Shown in pieces: positions 10,361 through 25,483 of a stretch of 64,000 nt of DNA. The stretch lies in the NCBI GenBank assembly GCA_022059125.1, contig JAEUWY010000010.1, positions 434,001 through 498,000 of the forward strand, written 5' to 3'. Within the stretch, counting starts at the first letter, position 1; each line of letters begins with the position of its first letter. The DNA comes from Corynespora cassiicola (Eukaryota > Ascomycota > Dothideomycetes > Pleosporales > Corynesporascaceae). The translations under genes and the position numbers were made by a program. The notes below the pieces were generated by a model. The model did not search any database. It was not told where the DNA came from and saw only the letters and a list, made by a program, of their open reading frames with translations.

Positions 10361-10836
10361 GAATGTGTGAGTAAGATGATTGAGATTCAGAAGTTAGAAA
10401 ACGTGATGTAAAGTGCTAAAATGGTGACTTTGATCTGTGTACGTGTTGTCAGGTTCCAAGGTCGGTACCCCTGCACGCGTCAGCCAAGCCCTCCTTGTGT
10501 TTGAAAATCGCGCAAGAGAGCTTAGCGCGCCCCAAAAACTCCGACAGAAAGCCCAGTGCCTCCCTCCAGACAAAGGTAACGACTTGCAACCGCGTAAACG
10601 TGCAACCCCAGCATAATACAAGCATGTATCCAGAACCACTCTACTTTTTTAAAATCCGTATCGAGAGATTTACGACGATAAGGCCGCGGCCTAACTAACG
10701 CCTTGAGTTATAGCCAAGCGAGCCGCTCATTGCACGGGCCATTGCTGCCTAGAGGGCCTTGAGATGGCAGATAAGTATAAGTAGAATGTTCATCTGGCAT
10801 CAATGCCCTCCAAGAATCCCAATTCTTTATGTTACC
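10361..10836. promoter_or_regulatory. Divergent promoter, exopolyphosphatase / F-box-like gene
   Basis: 476 bp between two divergent starts. An in-frame upstream ATG at 10786 could extend the F-box protein by 17 residues. No specific sites are claimed. Confidence 0.4.
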
Positions 10837-12081
10837 ATGCCAAAAGCTGTTCGGAAAAGCACACGTTCTTCGACGCGATCCCATCCCGTCAAGGAACCCA
10901 TCAACAGGGGACGAAGGCGGCGCGAGAGCACACAACCCTCAATTCCTAAACCCACTCACCGAGTGAAAAAACGTTCAATATTATCTTTTCTTGACAGGTC
11001 TGCGGAAGAAATAGAAGCGGATTGCAATCGAAAAACTCGCATTCTGAGTCTTTCAGCTGGGTTGGTCCAAAGAATCAACAGCTACTTGCCACTTGACTCA
11101 GCTGTTTGCTTTAGTCTAACTTGCAAAGAAGCCCTTCGAGTGTTAGGTCCCGGGTCTTGGATGCAATTGAAGAAGTATGGCTGGCAGGTGCAATCTTGGA
11201 ACAATCCCCCGCCCGCAGAAAGTTTCCCACAGTTGCTTTCCCGAGACTGCCGCGACATCTTATCATTTTGCGACATATGCTTCACACTGCATCCACCGAT
11301 CAAGCCACCCCGAAGCCACAGGGTGACCAAGCTGACGAAAAAATGCCTTGGGCAGTGGGCGGTGATCGACTACCTACCTAGCGACGCCGAGCACGGCTAT
11401 TTTCCGCTCTATTCCCACATCGAAGAGGCGATGTCTTCATCTTCTGCTTTTGCATCCAAGGGTACATTTGGGGAACCCATAGATCTCCTATCAGGCGACT
11501 TCACCATCTCTAAGCCCAATTTAACATGGTCTATGTCATCATCTGGATCTCGAATCGACGGCAATCTCGTTCTCAAACACATCCACACATTTCGCACCTC
11601 AAAGGCCAAGGCCCTTCAAGCGCCCGACATCTTGCCGCTGGAAGTTCGCATTTGTCCTCACCAATCTACAACGACTTCATTGCCAGAGCGATCGCGATAT
11701 ATCAAAACCAAAGAGTTGAATGGGCCGTTGTTCACACATGCTATCCTTTCCGCCTTACCCACGAGGACTACGAAATCCAGTAACTCTTCTTGTTTCGCAA
11801 AACCATCGCCCTCGGAGCAGCAGCAAATGGATACAGCAAGCGCAGGTGAGGACATCCTTTTCACATGTCGTTCCTGTCCGACCAAATTTGAAATTCGCGC
11901 GAGCCGCGACACAAAACAATTGAACATAACGACATGGCACAATTTTGGGAGAGATTTCCTACATGCAGCCAAGTATTGGAAATGCTTCGTGAGGAGGGAA
12001 GGGGAATTTCTAGGCCGAGACAAGCGAAACGACGAATGGTGGAGCTCTTCTAAAACATTTCCAGATTTTAGGCACGAGTAG
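10837..12081 (+). CDS. F-box-like protein with Cys-pair motifs
   Basis: Single-exon protein of 414 residues from ATG 10837 (alternative in-frame ATG at 10786). The N-terminus is basic and disordered. An F-box-like segment follows ('LVQRINSYLPLDSAVCFSLTCKEAL', interrupted here as LVQRINSYLP + LDSAVCFSLTCKEAL), where the L-P and the L/C-x-SLTCK core match fungal F-boxes. Downstream come 'FCDICFTLHPP' with a later 'KCLGQW', a cysteine arrangement common in fungal F-box orphans, and a C-terminal 'CRSC' pair. F-box proteins link substrates to SCF ubiquitin ligases through Skp1. No leucine-rich or WD repeats are visible, so the substrate-binding part is unknown. It ends 56 bp from the convergent downstream gene. 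Confidence 0.65.
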   Translation: MPKAVRKSTRSSTRSHPVKEPINRGRRRRESTQPSIPKPTHRVKKRSILSFLDRSAEEIEADCNRKTRILSLSAGLVQRINSYLPLDSAVCFSLTCKEALRVLGPGSWMQLKKYGWQVQSWNNPPPAESFPQLLSRDCRDILSFCDICFTLHPPIKPPRSHRVTKLTKKCLGQWAVIDYLPSDAEHGYFPLYSHIEEAMSSSSAFASKGTFGEPIDLLSGDFTISKPNLTWSMSSSGSRIDGNLVLKHIHTFRTSKAKALQAPDILPLEVRICPHQSTTTSLPERSRYIKTKELNGPLFTHAILSALPTRTTKSSNSSCFAKPSPSEQQQMDTASAGEDILFTCRSCPTKFEIRASRDTKQLNITTWHNFGRDFLHAAKYWKCFVRREGEFLGRDKRNDEWWSSSKTFPDFRHE

Positions 12082-12137
12082 CTTATTGAAAAACGTTTTC
12101 ATTTTCTATATATGAAATTCTTTTCTATCAATATCAA

Positions 12138-13475
12138 TCAAACCCAGGAGTTTGCATTCTGAATGGTAATACGGCCATGTGTAATAGGCAAAAGGTCATA
12201 CGCACCGTTGCCCACAAAGATCCATGCTTGGGGCGTTTCCAGTTCTATCCAACCCTCTGCCTCACTTTTGCCTATGACAGAGATAACGTCATATATGGAA
12301 TAACAGTATCCAGGGGGGATGATGACAGTGGCTGATAGATCGTAACCTGATCCTTGCGGGTTCTCTATGCGGATAGTGTCCAAGCGGCCCGAGATTGGAG
12401 ATGTGTCCACACTTTCTTCAACAATCATAGTGATTCCCAGGCAGCTAATCGCTTTGACCATCTTGTTCTTCTCGTCTCTTGAACGAACAAAGTCAAATTC
12501 GTAGCCCTTCTCTTTCTTGAGGAAAATCTGTACATGAACGTCACGGATGCTAAACGCTTCATCTGGCAAGAATTTGACGTTGTCGTCATCGGAAAACACT
12601 CCTGAAGACGCCAAAAGAGACGACGATGAGATGTCTTCGCTACTATCACTCTCACTTTTGAGACTACCTTTCCTTGCATTCAGGATTTCCTTTGCTTCAG
12701 CATATTTAGCGTCCGCTGTCTCTAATTCCAAAGCTCCAATGTAGGCGGACATCTCCTCAATGACGCTTGTAATGTCGCATTCTTCAAGATCTTTTTCTTC
12801 TTCAGCCTCTAGAATTTCATCCAGCTTAGGAGTACACTTCTCGCCATCCTTTTTGTTAGCTTCGGCCTTGTTAGTCTTCTCTTTTACCTCCTCCATTTTG
12901 GCGATACCTTTATTTTCTTTGGCCTTCAGCTTTGGAGCTTTATCTCGCTTATCTGTAGGAGGTGGTGCCGCTGTGATAAGACCTCCCAACATAAACATGG
13001 CATTCAGAGTGCGCATATCGGCATCTTTGCTGGCCAGCCTCTCATGCTCGGAGTTTACAGCATGCAGAATCTTCCCGCGAACGGATTGCTCAGTCACAAA
13101 TTCTCCGAATATGGCGATGACGAACTCCTCATCTGCCACATTCATCATGGTACCCCTCTGGCGCAGGATTTCATAACACATAAACACAATCAAAGATTGT
13201 AGTATTATGAATTCAGCCTCTTCGTCTTGCTGAAGGAAGTCCTCGGGCACTTCAAAGTCCTCAATGATTGGTTCAAGTACTTCTTCCCGCCATTCTGGTT
13301 CTTTTTCATCAATGGGATCTGTATATTCGACTGCTTTCCTGACAATATGGAGTAAGTTTAGTCCTACCTTGGAAATAGTAGCGTCCAGCCGCTCTGATTT
13401 TGGGAGTTCTTCACCGTCGTGCACGGCTGACCGAATCGTGTGCACGATGTACCACGGTTTCAATCCCCAAGACAT
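12138..13475 (-). CDS. Hypothetical acidic protein with Lys/Glu-rich coiled-coil middle
   Basis: Single-exon 445-residue protein from ATG 13475-13473 (the frame is open two codons further without ATG). I do not recognise a family. The N-terminal 160 residues look helical ('EEAEFIILQSLIVFMCYEIL'). Residues about 175-290 are a highly charged coiled-coil-like stretch rich in Lys, Glu and Ser. The C-terminal 150 residues look beta-rich and compact ('ISVIGKSEAEGWIELETPQA'), perhaps a small globular domain. There is no signal peptide or membrane segment. Codon use is ordinary, so it is probably a real lineage-restricted gene. It is convergent with the F-box-like gene, 56 bp apart. Confidence 0.65.
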   Translation of the reverse strand: MSWGLKPWYIVHTIRSAVHDGEELPKSERLDATISKVGLNLLHIVRKAVEYTDPIDEKEPEWREEVLEPIIEDFEVPEDFLQQDEEAEFIILQSLIVFMCYEILRQRGTMMNVADEEFVIAIFGEFVTEQSVRGKILHAVNSEHERLASKDADMRTLNAMFMLGGLITAAPPPTDKRDKAPKLKAKENKGIAKMEEVKEKTNKAEANKKDGEKCTPKLDEILEAEEEKDLEECDITSVIEEMSAYIGALELETADAKYAEAKEILNARKGSLKSESDSSEDISSSSLLASSGVFSDDDNVKFLPDEAFSIRDVHVQIFLKKEKGYEFDFVRSRDEKNKMVKAISCLGITMIVEESVDTSPISGRLDTIRIENPQGSGYDLSATVIIPPGYCYSIYDVISVIGKSEAEGWIELETPQAWIFVGNGAYDLLPITHGRITIQNANSWV

Positions 13476-14041
13476 TTTCAAAGGTTGTGCTTCGATATTC
13501 TTGTCGAAATTTTAAAAAGGTTTTCAGCATATAGATGATCGTTGTTTCTGCACAGATGGGAAGCTGCCACATATATAATCTAAAAGTGTTCGCTATGTGC
13601 GTTAACAATACTTTAGTGTATTAGCGGCATATTATTAGTGCTTACTTTGACAGCTACTGGATGGAATTAACTGTGTTAAAACAATGCTGGTTTGGTTTTA
13701 ATTATGGTCAGCTTGATAATACCTATTGTAGTGTACCAAGTGTGCTTCGGAGGCTTAGACTAGCCAGAGATGCGTCCGGTATAGAGCCTGCGGCATCCGT
13801 GCTCAGACCTGCGCATCCCCCGCCGACCCTCAGCGCTGCAAAGCAGTACGTCTCTACCCTTACTACATTGTGACTCAGCATTCATATTGCGATAGGAAAT
13901 CATGGGATTCAACATGCGACATATAATACATCATCTTTGTTCCGAAAGCTACCTTTGCAGCTCAGATAATATCGCTATATCTTAGACGCATTGGTGGGTA
14001 CCAACATACCACCGACCACAAAGTATAACAGCCACCGCTCA
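13476..14041. other. Intergenic, 566 bp
   Basis: Promoter of the acidic hypothetical gene and 3' flank of the next minus-strand gene... no coding frame is supported. A 70-codon plus frame at 13661-13873 has no recognisable features. Confidence 0.45.
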
Positions 14042-14981
14042 TCACAGCCTAATGCCCCTATCATTCCTGAATTTCCGTCGCACCGACGGAACAAAGTAGT
14101 AAACTGCTCCCATAACCAAAAATAGTCCTATAACGCCTCCTATGGTTCCCAAAACAAGTCCCAAGACCACATGATTGCCCTTCTTGGTGCTCCTGGTGCT
14201 TCTAGGGCAAGATATCGTGTTCGGTGCCGCATCAACATGCTTCGGGAAAACGCATCGACTCTTGCCATTACGATACATCGCGTGTTTCCCTATGCGATCG
14301 CAGAGATTGAGGATCGAAGTCTCCGCAAGCAGCTCGCGTTCGTCGGGATGTTCGGGTGATGTGCAATACGGCATTTCGTATTTGTCGTCTGTGAGGAGAT
14401 CTGCGGTATATAGCTGGAAGAGCCAGTCGTTGCCTTCAGAGGAGGCTAGCTTCCAATTTTCGAGTACGCTCGGAAGGTAATCGTACGAAAGAAGGTGGTA
14501 GGGTACATCGCATGGCTCATCTGTGGTGGGGAGTCCTAGGTATTCGAGGTAGTACTTGTCGGGCTCAATAAAGTCATCGTCGGAGGTTTCAAAGCGCTTG
14601 TCGCCTGAAAAGACAATGTCAGTGCGATGCCGGGCATGTTGCCGCTCTTTTTACTAGTTCATTCCATCTGCTCATCCGTATCGAGATTCACTCACGATAT
14701 ATCGGTACAAAGCGAATCACATAATCTCCCGTCGAGTTCTTTGTGCCGAGAACGCGCTCGCGCGTTAGTATCAAACTGAATGCTCGATTTGTTCTGTTTG
14801 CTATTCCTTCGCTACCTTCAACATTGACATCGACCCATGTCTCAGGTATCGCGACTTCAGTAGATAGCGTCGTGCCGGTCAGGATATCGTTCGAGGGCCA
14901 GTGTATATAGGGCTGCCCACAGACTAGATCACTCGGCCAAGGGAAAGGGCGCATAGGAGAAGGGTAAGTCGGGGTAGGCAT
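14042..14981 (-). CDS. Hypothetical protein with a single C-terminal transmembrane anchor
   Basis: Two exons, 14981-14696 and 14604-14042, with a 91-nt intron (GTGAGT donor, TTTTCAG acceptor); 282 residues. No N-terminal signal peptide is seen. The first ~235 residues are hydrophilic, with several prolines and a few cysteines. Near the C-terminus a 25-residue hydrophobic helix ('VVLGLVLGTIGGVIGLFLVM' and onward, roughly 241-266) is followed by a basic tail ('RRKFRNDRG'). This suggests tail insertion or a type I-like topology with an unrecognised N-terminal signal. The GxxxG-rich helix could dimerise. The family is not recognised and the function is unknown. Confidence 0.65.
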
Positions 14982-15849
14982 GTCAGCAATTTGAACTTAG
15001 GATGGAAACACGATATCTGGTCGAAAAGCGGGGCAGTCCAACAATTTGTATGTGGACATTCCGGTAAGAGGGATTAGAATCCTGGTGACAGCCTTGCCTT
15101 AAGCCGGCTAGCATTTTGGGTGTTGTGTGCCGATTGGGGCTGAGAACATTGGGTGGCTGTGTGGCGGATGTTCTGCTCGTGTTCAGCTGAGCGATGATAA
15201 GAACATGCCTAACTAGGCAAAAATACAGCAGATATTTGATTTGGATTTTTTGCTGCATCGATTTTGGAGATCCTGCCAAGACGCCATGTAAGTCAACGCA
15301 AGAGATGCGTGACAGAAACTCGATATATGAGATTTACATTTGAACAAGCGTATAGGGCAAAAAGGTAACATTACGGCCGTAGCGAAGAGGCCAAAACCAC
15401 GGACTCGGCTAAAACAAGCTCTATAGCTACAACAATCTCTGGTTCTAGCTAGAGACTCTGGTCCGTATATATGTAAATGTGGGTTTATCAAACTAGATTA
15501 TATTAACTAGATACACCCATAAAACATTCATCGTGCTGATCTTTTCGTTTCCCTTTGGATCAACCCTGCTTGCTGGGTATGTCAATGCTGATAAAGTCAA
15601 TACGATCTAAGCCCCTGAAAGTTACGTTGTTCTAAGATTATGGTTCACCATTAGAATGAGCTGAATAGTAGAATAGATTGACATAGAGAATATATTCCAC
15701 TACGTGCACGGTCATATGTTCATGGCGCGGAAGCAAACACGAGCCGAAAGTAGGGGAGATACGAACATCTCCCCATATAAGTATTTACAAGAAGTTTACC
15801 ACAAGCCCATACCTCCCAATTTGCATCGTTCGACTGTGTAACTTTCAGC
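14982..15849. other. Intergenic, 868 bp
   Basis: Upstream of the membrane-protein gene and downstream of the pectate lyase gene. Minus-strand open frames at 14983-15491 show no motifs or consistent codon use. Nothing else is seen. Confidence 0.45.
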
Positions 15850-17025
15850 TTAGAAAGAAAGAGTCTGACCTGCCTCCCTGGTGACGGCAGCCTTGACATT
15901 GGCGGATCCAAGGAGAGAGTAGCTGTATGGAGGGCTGCTGGCACTCAGGGTACCAGTCTGGGCCGTGTTGGCGCTCTCTCCTCCAAAGATGGTGTCAATG
16001 ACGACGGCGTAACCAATCTCGCTGCTCGACTCGGAGTAGACCATCTTCTTTCCGGAGTTCTCAAATACAGTGCTCTGAACCAAAGCCTGAGCACCCATTC
16101 GAGTGTTGACACCGGTGCTCTGCTCATTGTAGTAGTTGTTGAAGATGTGTGCAGTTCCAAATCGCAGCAGCGGGCCGCGGCTGGCCACCTTGTAGAAGTG
16201 GTTGTTGGCATATGTTACGCGCAGATGGCCACGGTCTTCAGCGGCGTTTTTGTCGGAGTGGCCGACAAGAGTTCCCTTGGACTACAATATTTTGTCAGAA
16301 GCCATTTTTAAGTGATATAGGAGGAGGTTGCATCAAGAGGTAAATATCAAGGGCACGTACGTGGTTGTGGAAGTAGGTGTTCGAGATAGTAACGAAATCA
16401 GCCGCATGGCTCAGATCGACCAGCCCGTCGTAAGTGTCCTTGCCCACATTCTCGTCGCCGGAAAGATCGAGGTGGTCAACCCACACGTTGGTCGACAATT
16501 GAATGGTGACGGCATCACCATAGTCAGCAAGAACCTTGGAGATCTTCAAGTTCCTGATGATCACATTCTTTTGTCCATTAATGGTGAGGCCAATGCCGGT
16601 TAGAGCTTCTGTTATTAGCGAGGTATAGCTTTTGGAATATTGCATGCCTACAGGCTCCAGACCTTCCAACAATGGTCTTGTCCGACCCAACCAGGACCTT
16701 GGCGGCACCGCTGATTGAGCCCTGCACTACGATAACCCGAGGACCCGTAGCAATGGCGGCGGCAGAAAGCTGAGGCAGGGTGCTCACGGTTGTGGTGGGT
16801 CCACCGGCACCTCCTTTTGTTCTAGGCTAAAGTAAATACTCAGGAACGATAAGGGGTTCGGCCAAGCACTCACCCGCCATTCTGAGTCGCGTAACCAATG
16901 TTTGCGACATCTGTGATGGAAGCCCTCTTCTCCAGCGCCTTTGCTGGCTCCTCCTTGTAGGAGGGCGTTGGCGACGCAGAAACGACTGAAGCCGCAAGAA
17001 GAAGAAGGGAGGTGGTGAACTTCAT
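15850..17025 (-). CDS. Secreted pectate lyase, polysaccharide lyase family 1
   Basis: Four exons, 17025-16874, 16821-16652, 16605-16361 and 16281-15850; 332 residues, normal for the family. Signal peptide MKFTTSLLLLAASVVSA, then a probable KR-processed propeptide ('ALEKR'). PL1 features in order: 'ATQNGGTKGGAGG', 'KTIVGRSGASLTGIGL', 'NVIIRNLKIS' parallel-beta-helix rungs, the Ca-binding 'DGLVDLSHAADFVTISNTYF', 'GHSDKNA', and 'ASRGPLLRFGTAHIFNNYY' with the conserved catalytic-region Arg. It cleaves polygalacturonate by Ca-dependent beta-elimination outside the cell. Intron 2 needs an AAG acceptor (16606-16607), because the CAG three bases upstream would create a stop. It stands near the sulfatase cluster and suggests a plant-degrading lifestyle. 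Confidence 0.93.
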
Positions 17026-21505
<4,480 letters not shown>

Positions 21506-22020
21506 TATCAGTTTTTATCCACAGATCCTCCTTGGGGGATTTTTTATTCGTCTCAAGTACAAGAATTCAAGGTTTTTTTTTTGGCAAATTGTAGTGCCTT
21601 GGAGATGCTTAAGTACTTGGGTATCATAGTACCACCCTGGATATGCGACGTCACGTGACCCTGATTACAGGCTGTGCCCAGGTGGTTTCCAGGCTTGGTA
21701 CCTGAGTACCTAACCTGACCTGCCCAAGAATACAGAATGTATTAAGAATGGTATATTATAATATACGAGATGTCATCTTGATCTTTATACTCTTATATCT
21801 ATATGCTACAAAAATTTCGCTGACGCTCTATCAACATAGGCCTCAAAACCCATTGGAAAGCTACTTGGTATGGAAAGCCCCAGAAAATCTTTTTCTATGG
21901 ATGAGAATTGCTGATAATTTCGGTAGCAGCAACTTTTTATACAAAAAGCTTTCAAAATAATGACAAGATGGTACAATATGAGTGATGTACCCCATAACTT
22001 GTTTAAGGCCCAGATATATC
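21506..22020. other. Intergenic, 515 bp
   Basis: Between sulfatase 1 and the BTB pseudogene (convergent). It contains TCACGTGA at 21651-21658 and a short AT-rich tract. A 70-codon frame at 21748-21960 is unsupported. Confidence 0.4.
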
Positions 22021-22755
22021 CTAGGTATCTTTCGTAGCTTGATTTGTAATGCGCGATTTATAAAACAGGCCTAATTCAGATCCATGCTCATGATATTCAC
22101 ATGTGTTTATCTTGAGTGTAGGTACCCCCTTTCCATTCTTTTTATCCATCAGAGCTATAGTAATTTCATAGAAGTCCTCTGGGATATCGTCTCGCTTTGT
22201 CCATACCCGCAGCCAGTCTGAATAACTAATATCAACGTACATATCCACAAGCAGTTGTCTAGCCTTTGACGAGGTTGGAGTGTTGTCAAAAATACAACTC
22301 AACACAGGACCAACAGGAAACCAGCACTGGTCATCCTTTGCTTTTGATTGAGTCTTTGAAATCTGGATCTTGAAGTATGTCTCCCAATACGTATGCCCTA
22401 GCCAACTGGAGGTATTCTCGATGGCCTTCTAAGCTAGGTTCGCCGACTTTAACCGGAAGCAGACTGCGATAGAGCCAATTCATATATAGGAAAAAAAATT
22501 CCGGGTCTTCCTCTTCCAGGATGATTTGTCTTTGTTTAGACTCCTTCCAGTCTCGGAACATAGAATTCTGGAAAATTTTGGAAGGTGAGCATATCAGCTT
22601 TTCGTGGACGCTGAATGTTGTAGGATGAACCTAACCCACAAGGACTTCAAGCGAATTTCCACTCAAACCACTAGTGTCAGATCTAACAGATAACAGAACT
22701 GAATAGAACAATACTCAAGCGTATAGGACTTTGCGACCCGACCGAAAGACACCAT
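22021..22755 (-). pseudogene. BTB/POZ-domain protein gene with stop and frameshift
   Basis: The minus strand encodes a fungal BTB protein in pieces: 'SLEVLVG', then 'TTFSVHEKLICSPSKIF', then 'QRQIILEEEDPEFFFLYMNW' (the BTB core: strand, VHK/C-S-x-F helix, D-P-x-x-F, W-L-Y), then 'LARAYVLGDILQDPDFKD'. A TAG in the same frame sits directly after 'EVLVG', at the position of the first BTB loop. A second lesion is a one-base shift in an AAAA run near 22341-22344, after which the C-terminal ~95 codons are read in another frame. A possible start ATG is at 22755 with a short intron. Two independent lesions suggest a pseudogene, although a downstream Met (22561) still opens 76 codons. Confidence 0.65.
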
Positions 22756-23337
22756 AGTAGCGTATTGGAACTGCGACGTCTCTAAGTTTATTTACACTTG
22801 ATAAAATTCAAGAGAGATAGGAGATTGAAAGATTTACCATGTCGCACTTAAGTCTATAAAAACGAGTGTTTAAGAATTTACTGGCCTCATCCACATTCAC
22901 ATGATACTTTTATTGTTGAGATGCCCTGACCCGTGGTCTTTGCTCGATCCTGCCCCGCCATGGCCATCTCAACAAGTATATGATCGATGATGAATCCTTG
23001 AGAGGTCATACAGACATGCGATCATAAAGAAATGTTATCAAAGTAATATTTTAATGCGACTGTCATCTTGAAATGGTCACTGAGATAAAAGAATGACTAC
23101 GAAAATGAACCTTTGCAGAACATTTTACGAAAATTCGCATTCGGTATGATTTCATGCGTTGAAAGCATACTATGAGATCTTGTTTCTCTATATGAAAACA
23201 TTTCATTGCCATGCAGTTGATTCGTCAAAAGAAATAGCAAGTTTGTCGATGCCCAACACTGCTCTTCGACATGAGCATGCAGGCATTCCTCCAACAAGTA
23301 TTCTATTTCCTTGTGACTTCAAGGCTAGTTTGATCTG
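22756..23337. other. Intergenic, 580 bp
   Basis: Between the BTB pseudogene 5' end and the transporter 3' end. No coding frame or repeat is recognised; the 3' half is presumably the transporter 3' UTR. Confidence 0.4.
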
Positions 23338-25166
23338 CTACTTTTTGGTCCAAGTGCGCAGAGTGTGGGTCATTCTCCATAGCAGTGAGCCTAGCGCCAA
23401 ATCCGTTGGATTTCCATCCTTGAAAACTGTCAGTAGCTATTCAATTTTGTTTGTGATCTTGATGAATATTACCTTTTGTACGCCAAGCTGGTACTCTGGC
23501 TTCAAACATCTCATCGATCTCTTCCAAAGACTTCCCAGTCGTCTCAGGCATGAAGAAGAACCCCCAAAGGACACCAAGCGCACTTGTAGATCCATATATG
23601 AACCCGACTTTCGAATGAAGGTTGGCATACGGGGCATTGAGTAGGTAGGGTAAAGTGAAGGTGGCGACAAAGTTGCAAATGTTGCTCGTAGACCAGAAAA
23701 TCTGTACTCGAGAGTCAGTGTCATATTTTGATTAGAATTCATTGTGATATGGGCGTATCACCATTGTGGATTTATCTCGAAGAGTAATGTGGGGCATCTC
23801 AGATTCGATGACAACGAGCCTAAAATGTTACGTTAGCTTGAGCTTCAGCGACACAGGTACGCTGCACTTACGTCGCTCCAAAAGAAACCAAATAGGCAAA
23901 AGGAAAGAACATGGCCATAGCAACAATTCCCTTCTTGATTGTGATATCGGTATCCACTGAGCTAGTCGACCCCAGAGCCCCCATGACCATCAATGCTGCA
24001 GCTGCGAACGATGCGAAAGTCAAAAACATGGTTCGTCGTCCAAGTTTGTCAACCAGAAGCATCACGCTTAGCGGTCCAAGCATGAGAATGGCGCGCTTTA
24101 TCATTGTCGCTTGGAATGGATCCATGACATTGATGCTCTTGATGAAGATGGCACCATACTGTGAGGCGAATGATTGGCCTGTCAACTGCTTGAATGCAGC
24201 AGCTGAAGTTCCTATCAGAGTTCGTCGCTAATACTGTTAGAAGCTGATCGTAACGAAAACTTTGCTCAGAGGCCAAGAAGCTTACTTTATTAACACCCTT
24301 CAACAGATCAGACCACCTTCCCTTGGTCACTCCTTCGCTCAATGCTTCCTTCAAAAGAGTGGCTTCATCCACAGCGACGTAATCTTCGTTGTGGTTGTTG
24401 ATATAGTCCAAGCAAACGACTGCATCTTCAAAACGACCCTTCCTCATCAACCACCGCGGCGACTCTGGAACAAAGGGAGTACCCAAGAGTACCAATATCG
24501 GAAAGATGAACATACAAGCTACTGGAACCTTCCAGCAGCTATCGTCTGTATATTTGCTTGTAGCGTTGGTGATGATCGATGAGATGAAGGCGGCAAATAT
24601 GTGGTTGAAGGCATACAAGCTGACCATAGCCCCACGGATGGCACCAGGGACAATCTCTGCTTGGTACATCGGAACCAGCCAGGCTTCTATGCCTACATGC
24701 ATGTTTACGATCATGCGACCAGCAAGCATTTGTCCATAGTCTTCTGCGGTGTAACAAACCGCTGTTCCGGTGATGCAGACCAGGTTGGTCAGGATGAGGA
24801 CAGCGCGGCGACCGAATCGTTCGCCAATTTGGGATGCGACGATAACGCCGACAGCATATAAGATCAGCGGAAAAGAATTGAGGAAGGCGAGATGAGTCGA
24901 ATTGATGAAGTATTTGTTTGTTTTCGGATTCAGTTCACCAAATCTTCTCTCAAATGCTGTGTTGTTTCGTCTTGTTAGCGGTGGTAAACATTTGGACAGT
25001 ATGGCTGCTTACGCGTCATTGCTTGTACGGTATCCAGCACACCCGTATCGAAGCCATAGCTGAACACGCTCGTTCCTATGATGATGGTCGACAATAAAAG
25101 ATTAGAGCTGACATGATTTGTCACTCTGAAGTTGTTCCTCCGCAGAATATCTGGAGTACCAAACAT
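23338..25166 (-). CDS. MFS sugar transporter (sugar porter family)
   Basis: Six exons: 25166-25013, 24956-24286, 24227-23872, 23819-23762, 23701-23473 and 23426-23338; 518 residues, normal for the family. Twelve hydrophobic segments can be followed. Signatures are 'YGFDTGVLDTVQAM' in helix 1, 'GERFGRRAVLI' after helix 2, 'PESPRWLMRKGRFEDA' before the central loop, 'DKLGRRTMFL', and 'PETTGKSLEEIDEMF' near the C-terminus. It is a plasma-membrane proton symporter for a sugar or glycoside; the substrate cannot be read. Its promoter is shared with sulfatase 2 (317 bp). Next to two cytosolic sulfatases and a cytosolic GH3, the likely cargo is a sulfated or otherwise decorated glycoside. Confidence 0.93.
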
Positions 25167-25483
25167 GTTGATCGTGAATTCCACTGTGGTTGTTGGATGT
25201 GGAGGGCATGGAGGCCGAGGATGATATATAAATGATAGCGCATCCAAAGGCGAGAGCTGCTGCCGGACTGTGATCGAGTAACATGGAGGCAAACAGGGGA
25301 GATATGCATTTGACAGGGTTGACAAGCCCAAGCTTCCGGGATTGATCCCCCAAAGCTGTTCGGCCGCTTGGCATTCGGGGAGTGTCCCAGGAGACACCTC
25401 GGGGAACGCATCCGAACGCCTCTGCCCTGGATTTTCCAACGGTGCTCATATTAGAATCTGCCTGTGCCTAGACTTTTTTGCCG
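25167..25483. promoter_or_regulatory. Bidirectional promoter, MFS transporter / sulfatase 2
   Basis: 317 bp between divergent ATGs at 25166 (minus) and 25484 (plus). It is GC-rich in the right half, with several CGG/CCG triplets and one CGG-N9-CCG element at 25399-25417. Joint control of transporter and sulfatase 2 is expected. Confidence 0.6.
25399..25417. promoter_or_regulatory. CGG-N9-CCG element, transporter/sulfatase 2 promoter
   Basis: TCGGGGAACGCATCCGAAC matches the sulfatase 1 element TCGGGGAGCACGCCCGAAC at 15 of 19 positions, with identical spacing of CGG and CCG. It sits about 70 bp before sulfatase 2 and about 230 bp before the transporter start. Proposed binding site of the cluster's Zn2Cys6 regulator (inference). 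Confidence 0.55.

Noticed and set aside
24975..25439. Extended minus-strand start for the MFS transporter
   Set aside because: The extra N-terminal ~90 codons overlap the promoter and have no transporter features; Met 25166 matches the family start.
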